NCBI GenBank assembly: GCA_013396915.1
Contig: VWZL01000360.1
Span: 1,132,805-1,196,804 of the forward strand
DNA from: Stercorarius parasiticus
Taxonomy: Eukaryota; Chordata; Aves; Charadriiformes; Stercorariidae
Length of the DNA stretch: 64,000 nt
Reading direction: 5' to 3'
Positions within the stretch are counted from its first letter, which is position 1. Every line of letters starts with the position of its first letter. Both the position numbers and the translations under genes were made by a program. The notes beneath the pieces were generated by a model, which worked only from the letters and a program-made list of their open reading frames with translations, did no database searches and was not told the origin of the DNA. This document shows, one piece after another, positions 30,501 to 45,500 of the stretch.

Positions 30501-33500
30501 TGGATCCAACGGAGGGGCCAAACAGAGAGAGGCGCCGCTTGCAGAGGTGCTACCTAACTATTCCAAACAAGTACCTTCTCCCAGACAGGCAGAAGCAGGA
30601 AGGTAATTATAACATCTTCTAGGAGTATATCTGAATTGTAATGACTACTAGTGCTTTATTATTTGTGGGTTTTTTATAGGTGTGATAAAAACTCCGTTAT
30701 CTTATCTATTTGAAGACAAAACACATTCTTCTCACTCTTCTACTGTAAAGGACAAAGCTGCAAGTGAACATATAAGGTAAGGTTTGGGTAACATTCACTT
30801 ACCTTTCCCATCTTCTCCCATTCCAAAGAAACAGTCCTCCTCACTTTTTTTGTCAAAATAAACATTAAAAAAACCACCACAAGTGACGTAAGAGACAAAT
30901 GTCAAAAATGGTAGGTTTTTTGCTATACTTCTGAGCAAAAGATAAGAGCTACCAACACGTACGTTTTCTGAGTCTCAAAACAGTCCGTGTCCATGACTTC
31001 AAAAATCAGTTAAAGCAAATACCATCTGGTGTGATGTGGGATGGGACTTCTGTGGGATAACCTGAAGGGATTTCTTTACTTATTTGTCACTTAGATATCT
31101 AAGGCAGTGCTACTAGATCCGGTAGATCTTTACATCAGTGTTCAAAAGCAAATTGTGTTTTCATCCTCTCTGCTTTTACCATTGACTCTGCAGTTGTGTC
31201 AATTTACCACCTATTACAGGCACTAACACTAAGTAACTCCAGAGAACACATAAAAAAATAAACACAAGTATGCTAATGTGCAAGTCTAGAAAGTTTAGGT
31301 TCTGCTTTCTTTCCTTCCTGGGGATTTGAACCATTAGAGTCATAGTGTTGAAAAGTCTTTCATCAACTGTAGCCTTTGAGACTGTTAGTTTTAGGTGTGT
31401 GCCAAAAGGTACATAAATCCATAAGCAATAATACACTTTAAATATTTCAGAGTTAATCGAAGATGTATAAGTGTAGCACCTTCTAGAGAGACGGCTGGTG
31501 AACTGTTGCTAGGTAAGTAGAATTTTCAGTTCTCAAATATCCTTTTTGTCTAAGATTCTGCTGTATATATAAACATGGCTGACTTTTTTATAAAGTAATT
31601 GAGCTGTTGCCTGACTTCTTATGGATTATATAGATCAGTTTTGCCTTTCTCCCCTACTGTTAGCATGAGTGCTATTTGGACTGTAGTTAAGTTTTAAAGT
31701 TGCAGACCACTTGCTAAAAGATGTAGAGAATGCTAAGTTCTGTTTTTGTCAACTGCTGTCTTGCCCAGGTAGTATTCTTAGTATTCTTAACATCTGAACA
31801 CTGTTCATATAACATTAAGATGCATTATACAAACAGTAATATCATGTACCCTTTTGTAACTATTTTTTCCTGCAGGAAAATGTGGCATGTATTTTGTTGA
31901 AGACAATGCTTCAGACACAATTGAAAATTCGGTAAGTATTAGAGCATATTGTCCAGCTTTAATTTTTCCAAACTATGACCGTGAGTAGCTTTTGTCTACT
32001 GTCACTGAGATTGCTGGAGTACTAGAGTTAGGCACCTCTGGACTAGGCCAGCCAAATTGATTAGTTTGGATTCAGTGTTGCTTCTGTTGCCCCTGGCTGT
32101 GGAATCAGTGGTGACAGCAGAAAACAGGAAAGATGTGGGCCTGGGGCTCAGAGGGAATGAGGGAGTGATGTGGGGAGGCTTCTGCACCTTGCTGACCATT
32201 GTTCTGGGTTCATCAGCATAAGTGTGCAGAGCTTGCTTTGGTCCGCACCTTGCCTTACTGGAAGCTGGAGCACTAGGAAGTACAGAAACTCGCGAGTGTA
32301 TGAATTGCGCTGTACTCTACAGCATCTAGGTCTTGAATTTTCCATTATGTAGGATGTTCTAGCTCCCCCCTTATCCTATGCAAGAGAGGACTGTTTCACG
32401 GAGGAAACTGGAACTGACCTAATCCTCCTGATATACAAAGGGTCTGTTGTATTAAGTTTATACATCCAACAGACAGTTTAAAAAAATAATCAAGATGTGG
32501 GTTATACTGCTGAAAGTCATAAATTATTTTACGGGAGCTCTTCCTTGCACCCACCAAGCACCCAGCTCCTGTGGTTTAAGATGTTACCAGCTATTTTGCT
32601 GCTTTGTCCTTCATGGAAACATCAGATTTATGCATTCATGGCAAAGCTTTGCTCACTCTGGTTGGCTGTCCGATATTTTATCTTAAAAGCCAGTGAAAGC
32701 ATGGCATTGTGTGCTAGTGTTGGATAAGGAACTGGAGCAGCTGAGGACCATGCGTGATGTTCCGCCCACTGCCTTGAGGAGAGTGGAGGATGGGAAACAT
32801 ACATGAAGAAAATCACAACAATGTCCTAAAGCATCACAGCAAAATTATATGCTGTATGGTTATAAACTGGCCCCACTGAAGGGTTTCTTGTTTGGAAAAT
32901 CCACTAAAAATAACTTTTTCAATCGCAAATTCTGCAGAGTTTTCATGGAGAAACTGAACCAGCATCATTTTCTTGGACCTACGAGGAAATTAAGGAAGTT
33001 CATAAGCGCTGGTGGCAGTTAAGAGACAATGCTGTGGAAATATTTCTAACAAATGGCAGAACTTTACTCTTGGCTTTTGATAATACAAAGGTAATGTCAC
33101 ACTGACAGATAATAATAGATCAAAGCATTTTGCTGTATCTTCATAACACTTACATTCATGCATTAGTTTTTAAGGAGACCTATTGCATGCACTAATTAAA
33201 TTCTGCTTAATACCTTTGAAAAGACTTTGCTCAGCTAGACTTCTAGACAAACACAATCATGTTGTAAAACACATCTCTGATGTATTAAAACATTAAAGAA
33301 TCTTAGTAATACTAAACATTATTCTATTACAGCAGAAATTTGTAAACTGAGAGAAACTAACTAAGTCTTGGTAGTTTGAAGCTTTTTAAATTATATGATT
33401 AAATCTATGGTATTTTCTTCTAGGTCCGTGATGACGTGTACCACAACATCTTAACTAACAATTTGCCTAACCTTTTGGAATATGGAAATATTACTGCTTT

Positions 33501-36500
33501 GACCCACCTGTGGTGCACAGGACAGATTACTAACTTTGAATATCTGACTCATTTAAACAAACATGCGGGCCGTTCCTTCAATGATCTTATGCAATATCCA
33601 GTATTTCCTTTTATACTTTCTGACTACACCAATGAAACGCTGGACCTAAATGATCCATCAGTATATAGGTAATATGAAATGCTTGGAACTGGTTATTTCC
33701 AAATACTTGAACTGATTGTCCAGTATAGCTTTTTAACTTTATCGTACTAAACTGCACACATATGTGAATGGAACTATTCAGGGTCAAGCCTCATCCATAA
33801 TAACTTGGGCTTTTCACAATAAGTGGCTGTTTCACATCAGACATTTAGATCAAATACATAGTATTATGAGCGTGTATATTCAAAAGATGTTATGAATTGG
33901 ACTTATATACTGTCGTAATACAATATGGACAGTCCACAGATTTAAATAAAAGCTGTATGTTAAAATTCATGTGATTAAAGACTTGCAGGCCAATTGCCAA
34001 CAACTAATAGAAAAGGAAATAGTATTGTAGACTATTTGGCCAGTTACAAATCATGTTATCTTAATTGTGAATAGATTGAAGTGAATTGTCCCACCCTAGT
34101 AAACTTCTGTTAAGCCAGTTTCACATTTGTGTGCACAAAGTCTTTGCCTTCATGTGATGCCTCTCATTTGAGAGGTGTTTTGCATTTGCTTGCCTGTTAC
34201 TATGCTATAGGGTAGCCTGTAGATCTGAGTTTGCCTTTAGCACTAACTAAAAGTGGCTTTTTTATTTTCTGAACTCTCTTGTAAAGTGCTATTAAGTTTT
34301 GCTTGTCCTTTTATGATACTAAAGGTGTTATTCTTAATAATGCATTATTGAGTGGTGTGAACCAGCATCATTATAAAAATGACAAGATATCAGTACTACT
34401 TCTGTTACAGAAATCTGGTCAAACCAATAGCTGTGCAGTCTAAAGAAAAAGAGGATCGTTACGTGGATACTTATAAGGTAATCTGGATAACTTTTGCTTC
34501 TTGCCTTTATCCAGTGTATAAACGCTACGGATGCTCTAGTTTTTTTAACATATATTGGTGAGGGGAAAAGAAACTACAAATCCAATATTTTGTCTGGAAT
34601 TCTCATTTCCAGTATGCTACGTTTCCTGGAAATTGTTTTATAACATGCTTGGAACCTGTGTCTGTCTGTTCCCGTACCTGAAATCATAAATCAATTTAAT
34701 CTTTCCATATGATACTTCTGAGGAGGTTAAATTGATATATTCTTACATATAAACATACATATATTTAAAGATTTCTAAAGATCAGGAAGATAACTTAGTG
34801 CTGTTATTTGAAATTACTCCAGTGGAACTTGTGCTATTCTTTCTTTTTTATAACAGAAAACCTCTTTTCCCTCAAGTACTCTATTTTAAATGCTCTACTG
34901 TGATTACAATGCTTTTTAATTTTTGCTCTTTAGAATATTTTAAAGGCTGTAGGAAATAACATGCTGGGGATGGAAAGCATCTGTAGCTGGACCTTTAAGC
35001 TTATGTCTGTATCATGGTCTGGTGTATTCTTTGCGAACATGGTTTTTTTTCCATTTAGTATTGAAAAGCCTGTACAATGACTCTGCAGTGTTAGAAAACA
35101 AGAGGCAGGAGAGGAAAACCAAAAGTAATAAATAATGGAAAACAGGTCACTTAAACTGGCTTAAGACTTTCATACCAAACTGGATTGTGAAAGCAATCGC
35201 ATGTCTTTGTAGACACTTTAAATGTATTTGATTCCAAATAACTTTAAAATGTTGCTCTAAAAGTTTAAGTTTTATTCCTAAACAACTTAGGCAAGTTATT
35301 GGAATGCAGACTAAGTAGGAGGCTTATGATTTATTTTTTTGTACTATTTTTCTAGTATTTGGAAGAAGAGTACCGTAAAGGAGCACGAGAAGATGATCCG
35401 ATGCCCCCTGTACAACCATATCACTACGGATCTCATTATTCCAATAGTGGAACTGTGCTTCATTTCCTAGTTAGGCTGCCACCTTTTACTAAAATGTTTT
35501 TAGCCTATCAAGGTAAGGTTACTTTTGCTTGCACTTGTATATTTCACATCTGGGCCTTGTCCCAGTGATCCAGGAATGCTGCGTTACTGTTTAGCATAGT
35601 TTATCAGTTCCAAGTAGCTGAGTTCAGTAAAACTAAACCTGGTATGCTTTCACAGTAGACCCATTTTGAAATTATCAAGCTAGACCATAAAGCTGTACGT
35701 CTTATACCTTAGTGTACGTAGAATCAAAAGGTCAACTGTATTTGACTTGCAGTCCATGTGTAACACACAGAAGAATTCTAAATGTTCTCAGCTAACTGGA
35801 GAGCAGTTAACTTGAAGTTGCAGATGTGCAACTGTTATCGTGTCCATCATCGATGTAACAAATTCAGTTTGGATTTCTTTACAGATCAAAGTTTTGACAT
35901 CCCAGACAGAACTTTTCACTCTACCAATACAACCTGGCGACTCTCTTCGTATGAATCAATGACTGACGTAAAGGAACTTATCCCAGAATTTTTCTACCTT
36001 CCCGACTTTCTAGTTAACAGAGAAGGTATACTAAGAGGATACCAAAACTATATACCCAAAACAGCTGTACGGTTGAGCCTATGGGTTGAAACTGAGAACA
36101 TTTATATCTCTTGACTGAGTATGCTAAGCAGTAGATCTATGGGAGAAGCTTGCAGGATATGCTACAAGAGCTGTTCTGTAGGACTTAAGGGAAGTTTGTT
36201 TTTTTTATAACTGTCAGAGGTGCAAAGGAGTTTCCTGTTGTCTGACTTTTCCATTTGAATCAGTGTGTACAGCTTGAATGTGTTTGGGGGGGACTTGTTA
36301 ATGGTGCTGCTTTGTTGATTAGCAATCACTGTGCTTGTTAGCTTTAATAGAACCCTATAAAGACCTTCTCAAAGTTACTGTCAACTAAAATGCTGGTACA
36401 CTTACTCCCCTGTTTCTAGGTTTTGATTTTGGAGTACGTCAAAATGGTGACAGAGTTAACCATGTCAATCTTCCACCCTGGGCTCGTAATGATCCTCGTC

Positions 36501-39500
36501 TGTTCATCTTGATTCATCGTCAGGCTTTGGAATCTGACCATGTTTCACAGACAATCTGTCACTGGATTGACTTGGTATTTGGTTATAAGCAAAAAGGCAA
36601 GGCCTCTGTTCAGGCTATTAATGTCTTTCATCCTGCAGTAAGTATTTGTTAAGCATTGTGTTTGTTCGTGGTACTTGGTAACTTAATGGGGGAAAGTTCA
36701 GTCTAACATACTTGGAAAACATCCAGCATTGAAGCAAGATCCCTTTCTCATGAAGTGTTGAAAAATAAGAAGAGGCTTTAACCGTTTCAATGCAGAACTG
36801 CTAAGATCCCAGGGACTGTTGTGAGACTTTGTGAATTTGCATTCATCTTCCTTGCCTTGAGATAGCTACGAGGGTGATCAGATACAGTTTTTTGCAGTGG
36901 TATACAGGCATTGTGTTTGTGTGTACCTGCTTCCATCTCATTCAAACAAGTAGCTTTTGATGCAATGCAAATAGTTCAGTTTTTCCTGAGCTCATATTTG
37001 TGTTCTTCCCTTCCTTTCATGTACATCTTGGTTTGTCGCTCTAGTTTCTCCTCCAGTAAATTTAATTTCCAATAAGTCTTCATTTAATGTAAAGACTTCC
37101 AGAGTTTCACTACTTAATTTTAACACGAATATCTTAGCCTGTATTCTTTAGCTTCAATCCTTACTATCACAAGGTTTGCTCAGCCAGGCAGTCCTGGTTT
37201 CAAATGCATTCAAATGTGATCCTTCTGTTTAGTTTTCATTCTCTAGCTGGAAGAGCTAATAAAACAGTAGTGTTTGGCAGTGGTGTTCTTTATTTTCAAG
37301 TAGCCATCCAAATGCTTTGTTTTTCCCTTTATTGTGCTTAAGTATTGATTTAGTTATTACCTTAAATTTCAAATATTAAATTTGTGTGAGTGTTCATTGT
37401 TTCTTAAAGTAAAAAGTCAAGGCCCTTGTCAGCGTGACTGAGGAAAAGTGTGAGGTACACAATTAGAGACATGAAAAAGACAAGTAGAGGAAAGAAAAGA
37501 ATTTCCAGTCTCCTGAAAATGAAGGTTCTTCCTCCCTCCCCAACCCAAACTGGAGCTTTAATACATTAATTAAGAAGAGGTACAAAAAACAAACTTTTTC
37601 AGTTTTTTGTTTACCATCAGCAGCTATTCTGGTTTTGTACAGATTAGTAAAGGTCAACTAAGAAAACCTCTTTGACACAAATTAGTCATGGAATACATGT
37701 AGGAGCAGCTCACATGATAAATCTTAGTGGTAGCTATCTCCAATAAAGAAGTGGTGACAAGGTTACTGTTCTCAGTGGCTCTTTAGTCAGCGCAGACATT
37801 GTTGGGATGGCTTCTGGTCTAAGTCTTAACCAAACAACTGAAGAGTCTGCCTCTAAATTTGTGTGCATGAGTTGAGAAATCTTTCCGAAAGACAAGCTGG
37901 ATCAGCTTATTCTTCCCTCTCCCTTTTTTTTTTTCTCCTCTCTAGACCTATTTTGGGATGGATGTTTCTGCTGTTGAGGATCCTGTTCAGAGAAGAGCCC
38001 TTGAAACAATGATAAAAACATATGGGCAAACCCCTCGCCAGCTGTTCCATGCGGCACATGTTAGCAGACCTGGATCCAGGCTTATCATGGAAGGAGAACT
38101 TCCTGCTGCCATGGGATTAATAGTGCAGTTTGCTTTCAGAGAAACCAGAGAACACACTAAAGAAATAATATATCCAGTATGTCATTTGATTTGCAAGATG
38201 GTTTAATTAACTGTAATATGCTGTAATTATTGTATCCTTATGTTTAGTTTCCTTCCTAAAACTGCAACTTACTGCCCATATTGTACTGTAAAGAAAATAC
38301 ACAAAACTAGTGATAGTGAAAATCATTTTATGCATTTGTGATATATTTTGTGTCAATCTAGATAAATTCATATCTTAGTTTATAGCAAATGGGTGTTAGA
38401 AAGCATTTCACTTAACCAGTTTTCTGCTTTCAGTGATGAATTCTGGAATCTGTATGCAAACCTATAGTAGGTAAACACATACTATGCTTTCTTCCATCCT
38501 CGACTTTTTCATTGTCTGTAGGACAGTTCAACTTTCTCCACTTCAAACACCTGCTTTCCGTAAAGTCCAGTGAGAAACTGAATCTCCTTGCATTTAAAGA
38601 AACTGGTAGTTTTCACTACACTGCCTGAACTGCCAGCTTGCTATCTCAGCTTTTAAAGAAGTGGGAGACCTCCCTTAAAGCTAATGGTTTAGCTGATGAT
38701 AGTACAGTGCTTCATACTTGTCTTTCTAGTATTTTTAGAATACTTCAGCAGTCCTTACCATGTGATTGCTTATGGGAATGTGATATGAATTATTCTTCCT
38801 TACTAATGAAACAATGTTTTTCTAAAAACTTTTCATCCCCTTTTAATTTGAACCGCATTTGTGCTTGTTTTAGAGTCCACTACCATGGATAAAAGGCTTG
38901 AAGTGGGGAGAGTATGTTGGTTCCCCAAGTGCTCCAGATCCTGTCGTCTGCTTTAGCCAGCCACACGGAGAAAGGTTTGGCTCTCTCCAGGCTTTGCCAA
39001 CTAAAGCTATCTGTGGTTTGTCCCGCAAGTTCTGCCTTTTGATGATATATAGCAAGGAGCAAGGTATGAATTTGTGCTTATTCTCTACATGCACAATACG
39101 TGTGAAAATGAGCCATAAAAAACCTAAATCTAATGCTACTATTATTCTTCATCAGACTTCCCAAATGTAGTTACTTTTGCTGAAGATTGATTTTATAAAT
39201 CTGGTAACAGGTTCCACATGGGTGGTATCTTTCCTGGAGGCGGGATTTTACTTGTAATTTTCAAAACTACATAGAGGCATCCTGTAATTAAGTTGATATT
39301 TTTCATTAAAGTGACTGAAGCATGAGGATTTCAGTTTAGAACTTGCCAGCAGATTCAGTCAAAGAACAGATGAACAGAACATGTCACAACAGGAGAGTTA
39401 AAGGAATGTTTTTTTTTTTCAAGGCAGAGAATGAGGAAAGTTATCAATAAAAAGCAGAGGTGAAGGATTTTCTGCTTTCAGATAAACTCCTTGGAGGGAT

Positions 39501-42500
39501 TATTATTGATAATGTACAAACAGGTTCTTGTACTCTTCTTTTCTTTGTAATGTGTGCTAGTGAAGGTTTTTTAAAAAGAAACAGCTTCACATTTAGTTAA
39601 CAAAAATAAGTAATATTCTCCTTGAAATTACAGAATCTTCACGGTTGGAATGGACCTTCGAGATCGAGTCCAACCATACACACACAAAAAAACCCCCCTA
39701 CAATCTCTGCCACTAGAGCATGCCCTGAAGTGCCGAATCTACACGTTTCTTAAATACCTCTAGGGATGGTGACTCAACCACCTCCCTGGGCAGGCTGTTC
39801 CAGTGCCTGACCACTCTTTCAGTAAAGTAATTCTTCCTAAGATCTAATCTAAACCTCTCCTGCTGCAACTTCAGACCATTTCCTCTGGTCCTGTCATTAT
39901 TCACCTGGGAGCAGAGGCCAACACCCACCTCCCTACAACCTCCTTTCAGGTAGTTGTAGAGGGCAATGAGGTCTCCCCTCAGCCTCCTCTTCTCCANGGG
40001 CAGCTTTCTAGCCACTCTTCCCCAAGCCTGTAGCGTTGCTCGGGGTTTTTGTGACTGAAATGCAGGACCTGGCACTTGGCCTTATTAAACCTCATACAAT
40101 TGGCCTTGGCCCATCGATCCAGCCTGTCCAGGTCCCTCTGTAGAGCCTTCCTACCCTCAAGCAGATCAACACTCCCACCTAGTTTGGTGTCGTCTGCGAA
40201 CTTACTGAGGGTGCACTCAGTCCCCTCACCCAGATCATTGGTAAAGATATTGAATAAAACTGGCCCCAAAACTGAGCCCTGAGGGACACCGCAGGTGACC
40301 GGACGCCAAGACGATTTCACCCCATTAATCACAACTCTCTGGGCACGGCCATCCAGCCAGGTTTTAACCCAGCAGAGAGTACACTTGTCTATGCCATGAT
40401 TCACCAGCTTCTCCAGGAGAATGCTGTGGGGGACGGTGTCAAAGGCCTTACCAAAGTCCAGATAGACAATGTCCACAGCCTTCCCCGCGTCCAGAAGGTG
40501 AACAATCATTTCTCTAGCTGGCAAGTATTGTCAGCTGCTTCCCCATTTCTCCACTCTCAATAGATGCAACGTTTCTTCAAAACACTTTTGTCCAGGTTGC
40601 AAACTGTCTTTGGAGAACACTGAATGTTTATGTAGTCTCTGAAAACTATGTTTGCTTATAGCACATTACAGATAAAGCCATAGCCTAACAGAAAATACCT
40701 TATTTTGAAACTTTGGAATTTTATTATATTCTAGCTTGTGGTAAAACATGGACCTGAGATTTTTATTGCTGACTATCAAAGTGATCAACTCTTTGGTTGC
40801 ATATGTGACACAATATTATATGTCTTCCTTCAGGTGTGCGAAGCATGCACAGTACTGATATTCAGTGGTCAGCTATCCTGAGCTGGGGATATGCTGATAA
40901 CATTTTACGACTGAAAAGCAAGCAAAGCGAACCTCCAGTAAACTTTATACAGAGCTCACAGTTCCATCAGGTAAAAAAAAAAAAAAATCAATCTCTTGGT
41001 CTCCAATTTAATATTGCTAGTTAAATGGTGGCCTGACTTGGCAGTAGGTTCTTTTGCTTTCATTTTTCCTGGAGATGAGCATCCAAACAGAACCATTTTT
41101 AATCTGTTTGATTCTCCTTTGGAACGTGTCCCTCATTGCTCCAGTGTATCTTGCTCCTGGATGTGTTCCTGTACTAGGTAAAGATCCCTTTGTAATGCAT
41201 TTGATTTTTTCAGCTTTGCCCTCCTATGGAATACTGGTGTGGATTTATAAAAGCTTACCTTCTGGGCCAAGAAAAATGAAACAAGAAAAAATTACAGATG
41301 CCTCACATTAGAAGCAGAACTCCACTTTAGTCTAGGATTCCTCTGAAAAAAAGATCGTCTAAAAGATTGTTAGGGAACACTGCATAATCTCAGTTATGAG
41401 ATTCTACCAAAGAGATTTTGGCTGATGTTGTGGCTGTAGATCTAGAAGTCTGCGGTGGTTCATTGTTCTTTAGCTGTGAGTTCTAGGCTACACAGAATTT
41501 CCTTCTTTACTGTAGATTCTGAAGTAATAGCAAATCTGACCTAAAGCAGCTATGTTTTAACTCTTGGATTTCTTTAGCTTAGGTATTTTACATGGCTTTT
41601 CTCAGGATAACCAATAAAGAATCAGTTTGACCAAATGCTATGACATAATGAAAATAGCAGTTTGAATAGTTTCTGTTCTAATTTTTTCTGGCTTTGTTTT
41701 GTCTTTCCAAGGTAACAAGTTGTGCTTGGGTGCCAGACAGTTGTCAGCTGTTCACAGGTAGTAAATCTGGTGTCATCACAGCATATATGAACAGATTCAC
41801 TAGCAATACGGTAAGTTCCATTGGACAGGATTTATATTTAAGGATTTAGCTATATTCACTAGTAGAGTCTTTTTTTTTTTAAACAGGAAAAGTAAGAAAA
41901 GGGGAATATGTTATTCAGGACAGTTGCTAAAAAGATTGAGTGCTTGTTTAGTATTTATTTTTGAAGGATCCTATTTGACATTGTTAAATAGACTTATCTC
42001 AGTATGTTTTTGTGGGTCTTTCTTAAGCTGTTGTTCACATACTGCTAGCTTTTAGTCAGCCCTTATTATCTGGGTGCACAACTGATTACACATACAGCTC
42101 TGACTGTATTCAGGCTAGGGCTTGGAACTGAAGCCTTCTGGCACAATGAAGCTCCCTACATTAAGGAGTAACTTTTTCTGTGATGGAAACAGAGCCTTTC
42201 AAAGCCTTAACTGAAACTGAATGCATTTCCCCAAAGCAAATAACATTTCAAATGCAAAAGGCACTTATACTACAGAGAGCTAGGATGAAATTTCTGACAG
42301 TGTATATCGTAACAACTCTTCACTTTGTCATATTCCCCAAGGGGAAAAGCTGTGAGGAGGGAAGGGAGAAAAGTAACTCGCATTACTTAATGCATTAGTG
42401 GAAGATACTGAGATACCAGTAGAAATTGCCCTGACGCTATGTGGTTATAAGTATGGTATGACAACACAAATAGAACTCCAAATTCATCTTGTGGCTCAGA

Positions 42501-45500
42501 CTGAGTTCTTGAGCTTCTGTCTGACCACCTCCAGCAGTAACTTACACTCTTCATAGTTTTAGCAAAGAATTTGTAACTTTCTTGACAGGTCATTTCAGGT
42601 GTGTCTACAGGATTGCCCCGTTAGCAGTTAGCAACAACTGAACTGATTTCTCAAATTTAGCTTGATACAGATACAGGTATTGGCAGACACACTTGTAGTA
42701 CTGTACTCTTGATGCTCTTGAATCACTGCATTAGCATGGGCTAGAGGGAACCTTGGTATGATCTGTTATGCCTACCCAGTTTCCTGTTTTCAACAGTGAC
42801 AAACAGCAGATGCTTTGACTGGGAAGAGCACAAACATACAGTGGTTTCTTCCTTCGCTTTCTTGCAGTTCCTGATAATCTGCCACTCAGACTTCCTGAGC
42901 TCAAGTAGCTTTAAAAAATGAAGTAGAGCTTGAAGCCTACAAGCTTCAATCAGTTGGATCGTATGTCAGGCACCTTAACAGCTCACCAGAATAGCAAGCT
43001 TGTAAATAACCTGTACTGAGACTTGGATTCCAGTTAAAATTTTTTGAGGTACTAAAACAGAAATTCAATATACCTGCCTTCTGCAATGCTAAAAAGAAAC
43101 TCTAGTAGAGTGGGGTTATGATTTAGTTCCCTGCGTTTCCTAGAAACAAGAGGTTTGGGTTTTTTTAGCTGCACAGATGTTGTCTTTGAGACCATCTTTG
43201 CTGAATTTCTCAGGACTGACAGTTTTACATGCCCCAGGCAGACTGACCTTGTGCCAATTTTGTAGCTCCTGTTGTTGAGTCAGTTACCCGAGTCAGAGCT
43301 GCAGGGAATGCAAATGTGCTTCCTAGCATCTGTTCTGTATGCATCTTGTCAGCTGTTTGGTGATAAAGTGAACAGTCTGTTATAATGCAGTACTTGAAAT
43401 ATGAATATTTTGCCCTGCTTCACATTTCTATAAATTCAATGCATAGGCATAAAACAGATATCATGTTGTTAATTGGATATGGGAATTCAAAGGCATGCTG
43501 CCAGAATACAAAAATACCTCAGTGTTGTGCTTCAGATGCTCTATTTTTCCTAGCCTTTGTTTAAGATGGTCAAAAAACCTAATGAAGTACTGCTTTAGAA
43601 CTGTGATCTATCTTGACAATAAATCATACCTTCATGAAAACCTCAGCCAAGGTTTTCTGGTTATACAAATTACTCCAGCCTTCACTTGCTGACTGTTAGA
43701 CTTGTCTTGCAAACAGAAAGAGAGCACTTTCATAATCTGGTTGAGTAAAAATAGGCAGTGATCACTTAAATTCTCCACTCAAGTGCTGTAGGTGATCATG
43801 TTGTGTAACCAACAGAAAACTGCTATTTAAAGGTAGATACATACCTGCATGCTTTTCCCATCTAGATACTGTTTCAGTGGTTGTCATCTAACAGCAAGCA
43901 GGAAGTTAAAAAGGAATGGTATTTTAGGCATGAGGTAATTTTATAATTTATTAGACCTTAATACAGTTGGTGCTAAAATTCCAGCTTGTCTCATTACAGT
44001 ATTATTATTATTATAACCCAGTGAAGAATCAATAAACCATTGCTATTAGTGCTATAGAAGAAGCTACTAAAGGTGAATCCTGTTTTCAGTTCAGGTGTTG
44101 AAATGCAGATCAACAGCAAACACTTGAAGGACATGGGAGGAGCACAGAAAAAGGGTTATCAAAATCAGTTGTTCTTCAGAAAATCAGAAGTCTTGGTTGT
44201 TGCTGTTATGGAAAAAATTGATATAATGTTTTTCTCTAAACTGAGCAACGGTTAAAGAAGGATCTGCGTATGTGAGATACCACCCTGTTCTGAGAATGAC
44301 AACTGGATACTTTCATACTTGTCTTACTTGGATGAGATGCTCAGTAGCAAGAGCAAAATAGCAGGTCTTCCTTTTGTCAAAGTGTATTGACTTTTGCAAT
44401 ATCACATAGATTATATTGTCCCTTTTAGTACAGAAAAGACATGTCCGTTTTCTACAAACTAAGAGTTAAGCATACGTATATTTTTCTTGTCTGTTTCTAC
44501 TTTTGAGCTTTTTGCAGACATGCTGTATGCATCCTGTACCCTCATACAAAAATGCAGACAATGTGCTCTGACATGTGTGAGGAAACAAGCAGAAAAATGT
44601 TCCGTTCTTTTACAAAAATTCTAATCTTTTTATATCAGGTTGTCATAATTAAAACATTAATATTCTGATTAAGTAGCTCCTTCAACTTAGCCAGTTTTCA
44701 GGAAGTCTGAATCATTTCAAATGACATAACTGAATAAGAAGCGCCATTTCATGTGAAATATGCTGCTTTAATTTTTATCTAGCAGTTTCTACATTTACAC
44801 TTGACTTCCTGCATATTTTTCCAACTTGGTATCACTAAAGGACTTGGCACCAACTTGAGGAATTCCCAGTAATTTACTGTACGCAGAGTGATAACTGCTG
44901 AGCTGGGTTTTTCTTCTGTGTTTCCAAGTGCTTCCTCTAGGTGCTAAAATATTGAGGACTGTCATGTGGAAATAGCAGTCTTGCAGAAAACTAATCAGCT
45001 GATTTCAAGGTGTGTAACTGAGGCAGTAGTAGTACAATGGTTCTTCATTTTGATTCATTGGACTACATCAAAATGTTTGCTTAGACTAAAGCACTGGAAG
45101 CAAAAAGTTGAACATTAACGATATGTATGGCTTATCACATTATAAAGCATTAAACATAATAAAGCACTAACAACGTTGCTAAACAGATGACATTAAAAGT
45201 AATGGTAACCATTTTTTGAAATCTAAGAATTAAACTTGTCCCTAGGCTTATGCTTTTCACAAAAAGATTTTTTTTATTTTTGTGAGAGTTCATGTTTTAT
45301 TTCGCTGTTTTTCAGCCTTCAGAGATAGAAATGGAGTCTCAAGTTCATCTGTATGGTCACACAGCAGAAATAACAAGCTTGTTTGTGTGCAAACCATACA
45401 GTATAATGATAAGTGTCAGCAAAGATGGAACCTGCATCATATGGGATTTGAACAGGTACGCGTATATATGTAACTTTTTTCCAATGTCTTTCTTCTAAAT

